From JBBIRW01 sp037441565 (GTDB lineage Bacteria; Desulfobacterota; JBBIRW01), in the NCBI GenBank assembly GCA_037441565.1, contig JBBIRW010000001.1, forward strand, positions 62,001-126,000: a stretch of 64,000 nucleotides of DNA, in the 5' to 3' direction. Under the pieces are notes generated by a model. It was not told the origin of the DNA and made no database searches. It saw nothing but the letters and a program-made list of their open reading frames with translations. This document shows positions 1-8,229 of this stretch, piece by piece. The first letter of the stretch is position 1. Each line of letters opens with the position of its first letter. Made by a program: the position numbers and the translations under genes.

Positions 1-1
1 G

Positions 2-676
2 GAAAGTAAAAAACTGGACAGGTTTGAAGAGATACAAAAATTAATAAGGGATCTCAGGACCTACATCGTATATCTTCAGTATCTCGGTATAGATTCATTT
101 CCAATAGATCTGACTCTTTCATTTATCCAGAGAAAGATAAACGGGTGTAAGAAATGTGTACTTTCCAGAAACAGAAAAAACATAGTATTTGGTAAGGGAG
201 ATGAAAGAGCCCTGCTTATGATAATAGGAGAAGCTCCGGGGGAAGAAGAGGATGAGAAAGGGGAACCGTTTGTGGGAAGTGCTGGTCAGTTGCTAACAAG
301 GATGCTTGAGTCAATAAATATAAAAAGGGAGGAGGTATATATAACGAACATAGTTAAATGCAGACCGCCCAGAAACAGGAATCCACTGAGAGAAGAAGTG
401 AACAGTTGTATTGAATTCTTATGGGAACAGATAAGATGCATAAAACCAAAGATCATATTAGCACTTGGAAATATTTCAGCACAAACGCTTCTAAATACTG
501 ATTCAAGGATATCGGAGCTGAGAGGAAAGTTTTATGATATCGCTGGCATTAAAGTGTTGCCAAGTTATCATCCTGCCTTTCTTTTGAGGAATCCCAGTAA
601 AAAGAGGGAAGCATGGCATGATTTGAAAAAACTCAGGGAGGAGTATGAAAAGTTATCCAGAAGTCGTAATATCTGA
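2..676 (+). CDS. Family 4 uracil-DNA glycosylase, [4Fe-4S] type (5' end outside window)
   Basis: This enzyme removes uracil from DNA as the first step of base excision repair. The reading frame is open from base 2, so the true start lies upstream; the first in-frame ATG at 218 would delete the iron-sulfur cysteines. A CxxC pair lies at visible residues 49-52, and two further cysteines at 120 and 136 are 16 apart, the usual spacing for the [4Fe-4S] cluster. The family motifs GEAPG and a late HPAFLLRNP are present. About 48 residues precede the CxxC, an N-terminal extension common in bacterial members. The 3' end overlaps the next gene by 32 bases. Confidence 0.93.
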   Translation, partial: ESKKLDRFEEIQKLIRDLRTYIVYLQYLGIDSFPIDLTLSFIQRKINGCKKCVLSRNRKNIVFGKGDERALLMIIGEAPGEEEDEKGEPFVGSAGQLLTRMLESINIKREEVYITNIVKCRPPRNRNPLREEVNSCIEFLWEQIRCIKPKIILALGNISAQTLLNTDSRISELRGKFYDIAGIKVLPSYHPAFLLRNPSKKREAWHDLKKLREEYEKLSRSRNI

Positions 677-1841
677 AAAAGCAGTAAGGTCTCTGAAAAA
701 AGGTTATCAATGGGTTTTCAAAGATGAGATAAAATCCGTAAAATCCCCTATATCACCTGGTGATATAATTTATGTTGTTTCACCACAAGGAAAAAGGATA
801 GCAACAGGGTATATAAATCCGGCATCAACAATCGCTATAAGGATATTATCAATTGGTGAGGAGATTATTGATAAAAAATTCATAAAAATGAGGATAGAGA
901 AGGCATGGAAAGAAAGGATGTCACTTGGATTTAAACCTGATGAATCGTTTCGCATTGTATTCAGTGAGGGGGATTTTCTTCCAGGATTGATCATTGATAA
1001 ATACAACAATGTATTGTCGATTCAAATATTGACAGCGGGGATGGAGCGGATGAGGAATGAGATTATTGAGATTTTAAAGGATCTTTTTAATCCAGACGCG
1101 ATCTTTGAAAGGAGCGATGTTCAAGTGCGCATGAAGGAAGGACTTCCTCTGCGAAAGGGTTTGCTGTCAGGTAGTGTTGAAAACAAGATAGAATGCAAAT
1201 GGGATGGCTTTACATTCATTGTGGATCTTGAGGATGGTCATAAAACCGGTTTCTATCTTGATCAGAGAGATAACAGGAAGGTGATCTCAAGATATGTTGA
1301 AGGGAAAGAGGTTCTTGATTGTTTTTCTTATACAGGTGGTTTTGCTATATATGCAGCAGCTTCAGGTGCAAAGAGATGTGTTGCAGTTGAGGATTCAGGA
1401 AAGGCTTTAGGAATCCTTTCCGAGAATATAAGAATAAATGGTTTCGAAAGAATTATTGAGGTGCAAATAGGAGATGTCTTTGAGGATCTCAGAACAAGAC
1501 TGAGGAGGGGTGAAAGGTTTGATTGTATAATACTTGACCCCCCACCATTTGTTCGTGAAAAGAGTTCGAAGAGTAGAGGCCTGAGCGGATATAGAGATAT
1601 AAATATGATCGCAATGAAACTTTTAAGGGAGGGAGGATATTTAATGACAGGGACTTGTTCAAATTCAGTGAGCATAGAGGATTTTCTGGGGGTAATAGGC
1701 TCAGCAAGTGCTGATGCTGGATGTATTATGCAACTTCTCGATATCAGGATACAGTCAAGTGATCATCCATATATTATTTCTATGCCGGAAACTCTCTATC
1801 TTAAATTTTTTACTTTTAAGAAAGTAGGGTTATTAACATGA
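645..1841 (+). CDS. RlmI-like class I rRNA (cytosine-C5) methyltransferase
   Basis: This is a SAM-dependent methyltransferase of the RlmI/YccW family, which methylates 23S rRNA cytosine in characterised members. The 398-aa protein has an N-terminal PUA-like RNA-binding region (about residues 1-80) and a C-terminal Rossmann domain with LDCFSYTGGFAIYAA (SAM site) and DPPPFV (catalytic region). ATG 645 is chosen because GGGAGGAG lies just upstream. It starts inside the uracil-DNA glycosylase gene and ends in an ATGA overlap with the next gene, so translation is probably coupled. The exact target base is inferred from the family. Confidence 0.88.
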   Translation: MKSYPEVVISEKAVRSLKKGYQWVFKDEIKSVKSPISPGDIIYVVSPQGKRIATGYINPASTIAIRILSIGEEIIDKKFIKMRIEKAWKERMSLGFKPDESFRIVFSEGDFLPGLIIDKYNNVLSIQILTAGMERMRNEIIEILKDLFNPDAIFERSDVQVRMKEGLPLRKGLLSGSVENKIECKWDGFTFIVDLEDGHKTGFYLDQRDNRKVISRYVEGKEVLDCFSYTGGFAIYAAASGAKRCVAVEDSGKALGILSENIRINGFERIIEVQIGDVFEDLRTRLRRGERFDCIILDPPPFVREKSSKSRGLSGYRDINMIAMKLLREGGYLMTGTCSNSVSIEDFLGVIGSASADAGCIMQLLDIRIQSSDHPYIISMPETLYLKFFTFKKVGLLT

Positions 1842-3127
1842 GGGTTATAAGATTTACATCTATTTTTATCACAGCAATTATATTGATCCTTATTCTAAAC
1901 CAGCATGTCCATGCCTCATTCGTGAATGTTGTAAAAATTCAGGGTATTATCAATCCCGCATCTGCTGAATTTCTTAAATACAGCATCAAGAAATCCGATG
2001 AAGAGGGTGCTTCTGCCATAATAATACAGCTTGATACCCCTGGAGGATTGCAATCATCTATGGAAGATATGGTTAAAGACATAATGAATTCTCCGCTTCC
2101 GATTGTAGTATATGTAGCGCCTTCCGGAGCAAGGGCATTTTCAGCAGGTGTATTTGTAACTATGGCTGCACATATCGCTGCAATGGCGCCTGGAACGAGT
2201 ATAGGAGCAGCACACCCTGTTGCAATAGGTTCATCTATGGATAAAGAAATGGCAAAGAAGGCTGTCAATGCAGCTGTTTCATATATAAGATCACTTGCAC
2301 AGAAGAGGGGGAGAAATGCGGATTGGGCAGAGAATACTGTAAGAAACAGCATTTCCGCAACTGCCGAAGAGGCACTTAATCAATATGTAATTGACATGAT
2401 AGCTACAGACATAAAGGATCTTATGAATAAGATCGATGGAAAAATTGTTTCAACAACGAAGGGCAAGATAAGAATATCAACATCGGGTGTTGAAATAAGA
2501 TATGTTGAAATGGGACTTAGACATAGAATTCTAAACGCACTGAGTGATCCAAATATTGCATATATACTTCTTCTCCTTGGATTCTATGGTCTGTTTTTCG
2601 AGCTTGCAAGTCCAGGTGCCGTATTTCCTGGTGTAATAGGGGCTATATGCCTTATACTTGCATTTTATGCCCTCCAGACACTGCCTGTTAATTATGCCGG
2701 AGTTTTGCTTATAATACTTGCAATAATTCTCTTTATTGCTGAGATTAAAGTAGCAAGCCATGGATTGTTAACACTCGGTGGTATTATTTCAATGATCCTT
2801 GGATCACTGTTATTGTTTCATTCCTCAGCACCCTATATGAAGGTATCACTTGCAGTTATAATTCCTTCTGTTCTGATGACGGCAGGTTTCTTTATATTTG
2901 CCCTTGGATATGCAATTAAGGCACAGATGAAGAAACCTGTTACTGGGATGGAAGGACTTATTGGTGAGATAGGTATTGCACATACAGATATACAGCCCGA
3001 GGGTAAGGTATTTGTTCATGGAGAATACTGGAATGCATTCAGCAACACACCGATAAAAAAGGGAAGTAGGATAAAAGTAAAAGGTATAAAAGACATGAAA
3101 CTTGAGGTAGAGGTTTTTAATAATTAG
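1838..3127 (+). CDS. NfeD-type membrane serine protease (ClpP-like domain plus NfeD domain)
   Basis: This is a long-form NfeD protein of 429 aa. Residues 1-27 look like a signal peptide. A ClpP/SppA-like serine protease domain follows (about 28-220), with the nucleophile motif FSAGVF around Ser102 and a downstream PGTSIGAAHPV segment. Several membrane helices lie between about 235 and 360, and a C-terminal soluble NfeD (OB-fold) domain ends the protein. The next gene encodes a slipin; in archaeal examples the protease cleaves the C-terminus of its stomatin partner. The pair probably works in membrane quality control, which is inference from the family. Confidence 0.92.
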   Translation: MRVIRFTSIFITAIILILILNQHVHASFVNVVKIQGIINPASAEFLKYSIKKSDEEGASAIIIQLDTPGGLQSSMEDMVKDIMNSPLPIVVYVAPSGARAFSAGVFVTMAAHIAAMAPGTSIGAAHPVAIGSSMDKEMAKKAVNAAVSYIRSLAQKRGRNADWAENTVRNSISATAEEALNQYVIDMIATDIKDLMNKIDGKIVSTTKGKIRISTSGVEIRYVEMGLRHRILNALSDPNIAYILLLLGFYGLFFELASPGAVFPGVIGAICLILAFYALQTLPVNYAGVLLIILAIILFIAEIKVASHGLLTLGGIISMILGSLLLFHSSAPYMKVSLAVIIPSVLMTAGFFIFALGYAIKAQMKKPVTGMEGLIGEIGIAHTDIQPEGKVFVHGEYWNAFSNTPIKKGSRIKVKGIKDMKLEVEVFNN

Positions 3128-3148
3128 CTTATATTAAAGGAGGTAAAG

Positions 3149-3901
3149 ATGATTTCCATAGGAACAATAACAGTAATTGCTTTTTTGATCCTTTTTCTTT
3201 CAATGGCTGTTAAGATTCTTAACGAATATGAAAGGGGTGTTATATTCAGACTGGGAAGGGTTATTGGGACAAAAGGTCCGGGGCTGATCCTTCTTATACC
3301 AATAGTTGACAGGATGATAAAGGTGGATTTAAGGACTGTAACAATGGATGTTCCTCCTCAGGATGTTATTACGAGAGATAATGTATCTGTAAAGGTGAAT
3401 GCGGTTGTTTATTTCAGGGTTATGGATCCAACAAAGGCGGTTGTTGAGGTAGAAAATTACATGTATGCAACATCGCAGCTTGCTCAGACAACTCTCAGAA
3501 GTGTTTGTGGTCAGGCAGAACTTGATCAGCTTCTCTCGGAAAGAGAACATATAAATTCGCAACTCCAGGAAATACTTGATAAACATACGGATCCCTGGGG
3601 TGTTAAAGTTTCAACAGTTGAAGTTAAACACATAGATCTCCCTGAGGAGATGAAGAGGGCAATGGCAAAACAGGCAGAGGCAGAGAGAGAGAGAAGGGCA
3701 AAGGTTATAAACGCGGAAGGAGAGTATCAAGCTGCTACGAGGCTTTCTCAAGCGGCACATATAATTTCAGAATTTCCTGTTGCCCTTCAATTAAGATATC
3801 TGCAAACACTGACTGAGATTGCAACTGAAAGTAACTCAACAACAATATTTCCAATTCCTTTAGAGCTATTCAAACCTTTCATGAGCGATCAGAAAAAGTA
3901 A
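3149..3901 (+). CDS. Slipin (SPFH/stomatin family membrane protein)
   Basis: The 250-aa protein has one N-terminal membrane helix (about residues 5-22), then the SPFH domain with the typical NEYERGVIFRLGR opening and DLRTVTMDVPPQDVITRDN core, and an Ala/Glu-rich coiled coil around 165-200. AAAGGAGGTAAAG lies just before ATG 3149. It follows the NfeD protease gene after 21 bases, the conserved stomatin-operon arrangement. Such proteins oligomerise on the inner membrane and organise membrane microdomains. The C-terminal hydrophobic tail, the cleavage target in archaeal homologues, is short here. Confidence 0.93.
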   Translation: MISIGTITVIAFLILFLSMAVKILNEYERGVIFRLGRVIGTKGPGLILLIPIVDRMIKVDLRTVTMDVPPQDVITRDNVSVKVNAVVYFRVMDPTKAVVEVENYMYATSQLAQTTLRSVCGQAELDQLLSEREHINSQLQEILDKHTDPWGVKVSTVEVKHIDLPEEMKRAMAKQAEAERERRAKVINAEGEYQAATRLSQAAHIISEFPVALQLRYLQTLTEIATESNSTTIFPIPLELFKPFMSDQKK

Positions 3902-3913
3902 TAACAGGATGAC

Positions 3914-5053
3914 ATGAGGAATGGAAAGTCTATATATCATGAGGGATTACTGTGGATTTTTATAGGTATATTTACTCTTGTAGTAATCGCATCATCTATA
4001 TCCGAAGGCATTGATAAGATTCGTGTTGTTGTTTTCAAGGGGAATAAGGTCGATATTTTTTTAATAGATCCGCTCATTATTGATATGGATAGAAATGAAA
4101 TAATTGCTTCAAAGGATGGATTTTTTTCGGCAAGATTTAATATCTCCAATGGAAAAATGTTTTTCAATGGAAAAGAACTCGGTTCAAGATCCATTCTTAT
4201 AACATCGCCAAAGTCATTTATTGTAATGAACAAGAAGGCATTCAGGGGAAATCTTGAATTATATGGGGGTCAAGAAATTATAATTGTAAATGTTCTTTCA
4301 CTGGATGATTATCTCGTTGGTCTTATAAACATGGAGATATCATCAAAATGGCATATGGAGGTTCTCAAGGCGCAGGCAGTTGTTGCAAGAACTTATGCTC
4401 TTTACAGGAAGGAAATGAAAAAAGAGGAGTTGTATCACCTTGAATCAAGTGTGATGGATCAGGTTTATGAGGGTGGTAATGTGGAAGATGTTGCTTCAGC
4501 TATAGCGGTATTTTCAACAAAAGGTGAGATTCTTGTAAATGATGGTAAAATATTGCCGGCTTTTTATCATTCAACATGTGGTGGACATACAGAGTCATCG
4601 AAAGAAGTATGGGGTTTTTATCATCCTTCTTTAAAAGGTGTTAAATGTGATTTCTGTATTGATTCTCCAAATTATTCGTGGGTATATAAAATAAGTTTGG
4701 GTGATCTGGAAAATTTAACAGGGATAAAAGGTATTGTTGGCATAGATATCGTGGAGAGGACATCAACCGGTAGAGTAAAGAAATTAATCATAAGAACAGG
4801 GAATAGCAATCATCGTATAAGTGGCTCTGCTCTCAGGAAAACAGTAGGATATGAGAATCTAAAAAGCACAAATTTCTCAGTTTCCTTTAATAGAGGAGAT
4901 ATTATATTCAAAGGGAAGGGCTCCGGGCATGGTGTTGGTTTATGTCAGTGGGGTGCAAAAAAGATGGCGGAGATGGGATATAATTACAGAGAAATTCTGC
5001 AGTTTTATTATCCTGGAAGCAGGATAGAGGTTCTTGATGAAAAAGGGGAGTAA
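3914..5053 (+). CDS. SpoIID/LytB-type amidase-enhancer domain protein
   Basis: The 379-aa protein has one N-terminal membrane helix (about residues 12-32) and a SpoIID domain. Recognisable elements are LDDYLVGLINMEISSKW, QAVVARTYALY, a cysteine-containing STCGGHTE segment and the C-terminal GSGHGVGLCQWGAKKMAEMGY followed by YYPGS. In spore formers SpoIID is a lytic transglycosylase acting on peptidoglycan, and homologues are widespread in non-sporulating bacteria. No other sporulation gene is seen nearby, so a general cell-wall role is more likely. It is packed between the slipin and queA. Confidence 0.88.
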   Translation: MRNGKSIYHEGLLWIFIGIFTLVVIASSISEGIDKIRVVVFKGNKVDIFLIDPLIIDMDRNEIIASKDGFFSARFNISNGKMFFNGKELGSRSILITSPKSFIVMNKKAFRGNLELYGGQEIIIVNVLSLDDYLVGLINMEISSKWHMEVLKAQAVVARTYALYRKEMKKEELYHLESSVMDQVYEGGNVEDVASAIAVFSTKGEILVNDGKILPAFYHSTCGGHTESSKEVWGFYHPSLKGVKCDFCIDSPNYSWVYKISLGDLENLTGIKGIVGIDIVERTSTGRVKKLIIRTGNSNHRISGSALRKTVGYENLKSTNFSVSFNRGDIIFKGKGSGHGVGLCQWGAKKMAEMGYNYREILQFYYPGSRIEVLDEKGE

Positions 5054-5055
5054 GG

Positions 5056-6090
5056 ATGGAGTGTTTGCTTCCTTTCGATGTTCCAAAAATGCTTATTGCA
5101 CAGTATCCAAGACCCCAAAGGGATATGTCAAGGATGATGGTTGTTTTAAGGAGGGAGGGAAGGATAGAGCATCTGAATTTCAGGGATGTTGTTGAAATCT
5201 TAAAGAGCGGTGATATCCTCGTGCTCAATGATACGAAGGTGATTAAGGCAAGGATAAAGGGAAAATCTTCCTCTGGAGGAAATGTTGAGTTTTTACTTGT
5301 GAGCCAGCTTTTTTCAGAATATAGGGAAGGTTTCTATGAGGAGAGATGGCGATGTCTTGTAAGACCATCAAAAAGGAAGGTTGTCGGAAAAAGTATAGAA
5401 CTTCCTCTCGATACAAATGCACGGATTCTCGAAAGGGACGGAGCATTCAGTATTGTTAATTTCAGCTCTCCTGTTCCTTTGAGGGAACTTATGGAGAAGG
5501 AAGGAGAACTTCCTTTACCACCATATATAAAACGGAAGAAGTTAACCCATGAAGACTATGAAAGATACCAGAGTTGCTTTGCAAAGAAAGAAGGATCAAT
5601 TGCAGCACCAACAGCCTCTCTTCATTTTACATGGCCTATACTCAATAAATTAATAAACAAAGGGATAGAGATCCTTTATATTACCCTTCATATCGGACCT
5701 CTCACATTTCTGCCTGTAAAATATAAACGTGATACAGATATTTGTCCAGAGTATTATGAAATCTCCCCCGAATGTGCAAGGATTATATCAAAGGCAAAGG
5801 AGGATGAGAGAAGAGTGATCGCTGTTGGCACAACAGTGGTAAGGGCACTCGAGTATGCAGCAATGAAAGATTGGAAGATATTGAATGGATACACAGATCT
5901 TATAATTCGACACCCCTTTGAATTCAAGGTTGTGGATGCACTTCTTACAAATTTCCACCTTCCTTTTTCAACCAACTTGATGCTTGTTTCAGCATTCTGT
6001 GGTGAAGAGACAATGATAAAGGCATACAAAATAGCAATAGATGAAGGCTATATGTTTTACAGCTATGGAGATTGTATGTTGATTATATGA
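5056..6090 (+). CDS. queA: S-adenosylmethionine:tRNA ribosyltransferase-isomerase QueA
   Basis: QueA transfers and isomerises the ribosyl group of SAM onto preQ1 in tRNA, giving epoxyqueuosine. The 344-aa length is typical. Family signatures include the opening FDVPKMLIAQYP, LVLNDTKVIKARI, LPLPPYIKR and IAAPTASLHFT, and the C-terminal TNFHLPFSTNLMLVSAF. It starts three bases after the spoIID-like stop, with AAAAAGGGGAG upstream. tgt follows directly, so the last steps of queuosine synthesis are made together. Confidence 0.96.
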   Translation: MECLLPFDVPKMLIAQYPRPQRDMSRMMVVLRREGRIEHLNFRDVVEILKSGDILVLNDTKVIKARIKGKSSSGGNVEFLLVSQLFSEYREGFYEERWRCLVRPSKRKVVGKSIELPLDTNARILERDGAFSIVNFSSPVPLRELMEKEGELPLPPYIKRKKLTHEDYERYQSCFAKKEGSIAAPTASLHFTWPILNKLINKGIEILYITLHIGPLTFLPVKYKRDTDICPEYYEISPECARIISKAKEDERRVIAVGTTVVRALEYAAMKDWKILNGYTDLIIRHPFEFKVVDALLTNFHLPFSTNLMLVSAFCGEETMIKAYKIAIDEGYMFYSYGDCMLII

Positions 6091-6100
6091 GGAATTGCTG

Positions 6101-7225
6101 ATGAGGAAAGACAACATCGGTTTCAAAATTCTTGCTAAGGACAGGCAGACATCATCGCGGGTTTGCGAAATAAGAACACCACATGGAATCTTAGAAACCC
6201 CGCTCTTCCTTCCTGTAGCAACAAGCGGATCAGTAAAAACAATAGCTCCATGGGAATTATCTGACATGGGGTTCGATATGATTCTTTGCAATACATATCA
6301 CCTTTACTTGAGACCGGGTCATAAGGTAATAGAAAAGATGGGTGGCCTCCATAGATTTATGGGATGGGGTGGCGCTATACTTACTGATAGTGGAGGTTTT
6401 CAGGTGTTCAGTCTAAAAGGAATGACAAGGGTTGATGAAAGCGGGGTAAAATTTCGCTCAATTATAGATGGATCTGAACATCTTATAACACCCGAATATG
6501 CAATCGAGATACAGAAAGTCCTTGGATCTGATATAATAATGATTCTTGATGATGTGCCTCCATACCCAATATCCTATGAAGATGCAAAAAAGTCTATGAG
6601 GCTGAGCCTGAGATGGGCTGAGAGATCACAAAAAATAAGGAATCTGGAAAATCAAGCAGTTTTTGGTATAATGCATGGATCTGTATTTAAGGATTTAAGA
6701 AAAGAAAGTGCAGAAAGGTTGATAGAAATGGATTTTACTGGATATGCTATAGGAGGTTTGAGCGTTGGTGAAGAGAAGGCGCTTATGTATGAGGTTTCCT
6801 CTTTTTCTGCTTCACTCCTTCCTGAGGATAAGCCCAGATATTTAATGGGCGTGGGCACTCCAGAGGATCTTGTAAGATGCGTATCCTTTGGAATAGATAT
6901 GTTTGATTGTGTTCTTCCAACGAGAAATGCAAGAAATGGACAGCTCTTTACATCCAGGGGGAAAATTAACATAAGGAACTCAAAGTTTTCAATGGATGAG
7001 GAACCTGTTGATCCCAGTTGCGTCTGCTATACCTGCAGATATTTTTCAAAGGGCTATCTCAGACATCTTTTCTGGGCCAGAGAGATGCTCGGACAGAGAC
7101 TTGCCACAATCCACAACCTTTTTTACTATTCAAACCTTATGGGGGAAATGAGAAGGGCAATAAAGGCTGGAAGATTTATTGAGTTCGAAAAAGAATTTTT
7201 TGAAAAAAGGGAGGGCGAGAAATGA
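6101..7225 (+). CDS. tgt: Queuine/preQ1 tRNA-guanine transglycosylase
   Basis: Tgt exchanges guanine 34 for preQ1 in tRNAs with GUN anticodons. The 374-aa protein has the substrate loop TDSGGFQVFSL, the catalytic-region segment GVGTPEDLVRCVSFGIDMFD, and a zinc site made by the CVCYTC cluster with the nearby HLF. ATG 6101 is preferred over the upstream TTG at 6095 because TGAGGAA lies seven bases before it. The gene ends in an ATGA overlap with yajC, a common tgt-yajC-secDF order in bacteria. Confidence 0.96.
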   Translation: MRKDNIGFKILAKDRQTSSRVCEIRTPHGILETPLFLPVATSGSVKTIAPWELSDMGFDMILCNTYHLYLRPGHKVIEKMGGLHRFMGWGGAILTDSGGFQVFSLKGMTRVDESGVKFRSIIDGSEHLITPEYAIEIQKVLGSDIIMILDDVPPYPISYEDAKKSMRLSLRWAERSQKIRNLENQAVFGIMHGSVFKDLRKESAERLIEMDFTGYAIGGLSVGEEKALMYEVSSFSASLLPEDKPRYLMGVGTPEDLVRCVSFGIDMFDCVLPTRNARNGQLFTSRGKINIRNSKFSMDEEPVDPSCVCYTCRYFSKGYLRHLFWAREMLGQRLATIHNLFYYSNLMGEMRRAIKAGRFIEFEKEFFEKREGEK

Positions 7226-7551
7226 TTTTTTCTTATCCAGCATATGCAATGGGGAGCAGCGGAAATACAGGTGGATTTGATCTATTCGGGCTCATTCCAT
7301 TGATTCTTATATTCGTAATCTTTTATGTGCTTCTTATAAGGCCCCAGCAGAAAAAGTTGAAAGAACACAGAAAATTTCTTGAAAATCTGAAAAAGGGAGA
7401 TGAGGTAGTAACTTCAGGAGGTATACATGGAAGGATAACAGGAATAACCGATTCTGTGGTAACCCTTGAGATAGCAGATAAGGTGAGGATAAAGGTATCT
7501 AAAAATCATATTGTTGGTGCATCGAGAGGTCAACTTGATCAGGAGGTCTGA
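7222..7551 (+). CDS. yajC: Sec translocon accessory subunit YajC
   Basis: This 109-aa protein has a single N-terminal membrane helix (about residues 19-40) followed by the family signature LIRPQQKKLKEHRKFLENL and a small cytosolic domain with GDEVVTSGGIHG. YajC associates with SecD and SecF at the SecYEG translocon. The ATG overlaps the tgt stop. secD and secF follow after one intervening HD-domain gene, which supports the assignment. Confidence 0.95.
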   Translation: MIFSYPAYAMGSSGNTGGFDLFGLIPLILIFVIFYVLLIRPQQKKLKEHRKFLENLKKGDEVVTSGGIHGRITGITDSVVTLEIADKVRIKVSKNHIVGASRGQLDQEV

Positions 7552-7554
7552 AAC

Positions 7555-8220
7555 TTGAACGATTTGCTAATTGAAAGGGTAAGAAATAACAGAAAGGTTC
7601 ATACACTACTTAGAAAAGCTGATAAGTACCTGGAGGGGATAGGTTATACAGAGCATGGATTAAGACATGCTGGAATTGCTGCGGAAAGAGCAAGGATGGT
7701 TCTATCATCACTCGAGTACCCATCCAGGTTATCAGAGCTCGCATGGATTGTGGGATACCTCCATGATACAGGTAACTTTCTCGGGAGGAATGGTCATGGA
7801 ATGGCAGGCGCGCTCCTCAGCAAAGACATACTTGTGGAAGTAGGACTTGATATTGAGGAGATACTTACAGTGATGGGAGCAATAAGCAATCATGAGGAGG
7901 AGAGTGGTTCGATAACAGATGAGGTTGTTGCTGCTTTAATTCTCGGGGATAAAACTGATGTTCATAGATCAAGGGTAAGGCAGACAGACTTTATTGCAAC
8001 TGATATACACGATAGGGTAAATTATGCTGTAACAGAATCGGATCTAAGTGTTGATAAAGACAATATGTCGATAATTCTAAAACTGAAGATTGATGTTAAT
8101 ATTTCACAGGTAATGGAATATTTTGAAATATTTCTGACAAGAATACTAATGTGTAAAAGATCAGCAGAGTTTCTTAAATGTAAATTTGGACTTCTTATAA
8201 ATGGTGTAAAACTTCTTTAG
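7555..8220 (+). CDS. HD-domain phosphohydrolase-like protein between yajC and secD
   Basis: The 221-aa protein contains HD-superfamily metal-binding elements: LRHAG near residue 38, the YLHDTGN doublet near residue 73, a following GRNGHG, and SNHEEE near residue 119. A DKTDVHRSRVRQ segment resembles the distal part of HD hydrolases. Start TTG 7555 is supported by AGGAGGTC ending seven bases upstream. Its substrate cannot be read from sequence; nucleotides and cyclic dinucleotides are typical of the superfamily. Its place inside the Sec accessory operon is its most telling feature. Confidence 0.8.
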   Translation: MNDLLIERVRNNRKVHTLLRKADKYLEGIGYTEHGLRHAGIAAERARMVLSSLEYPSRLSELAWIVGYLHDTGNFLGRNGHGMAGALLSKDILVEVGLDIEEILTVMGAISNHEEESGSITDEVVAALILGDKTDVHRSRVRQTDFIATDIHDRVNYAVTESDLSVDKDNMSIILKLKIDVNISQVMEYFEIFLTRILMCKRSAEFLKCKFGLLINGVKLL

Positions 8221-8229
8221 GAGCTGAAA

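Noticed and set aside
1328..1675. Minus-strand open frame of 115 codons inside the RlmI-like gene
   Set aside because: It is opposite a well-supported gene, its protein has no recognisable motif, and no ribosome site precedes it. The same holds for the other antisense frames across 1-45 kb.
3914..5053. SpoIID-like gene as a sign of endospore formation
   Set aside because: No other sporulation gene occurs in the window, and such homologues are widespread in non-sporulating Gram-negative bacteria.
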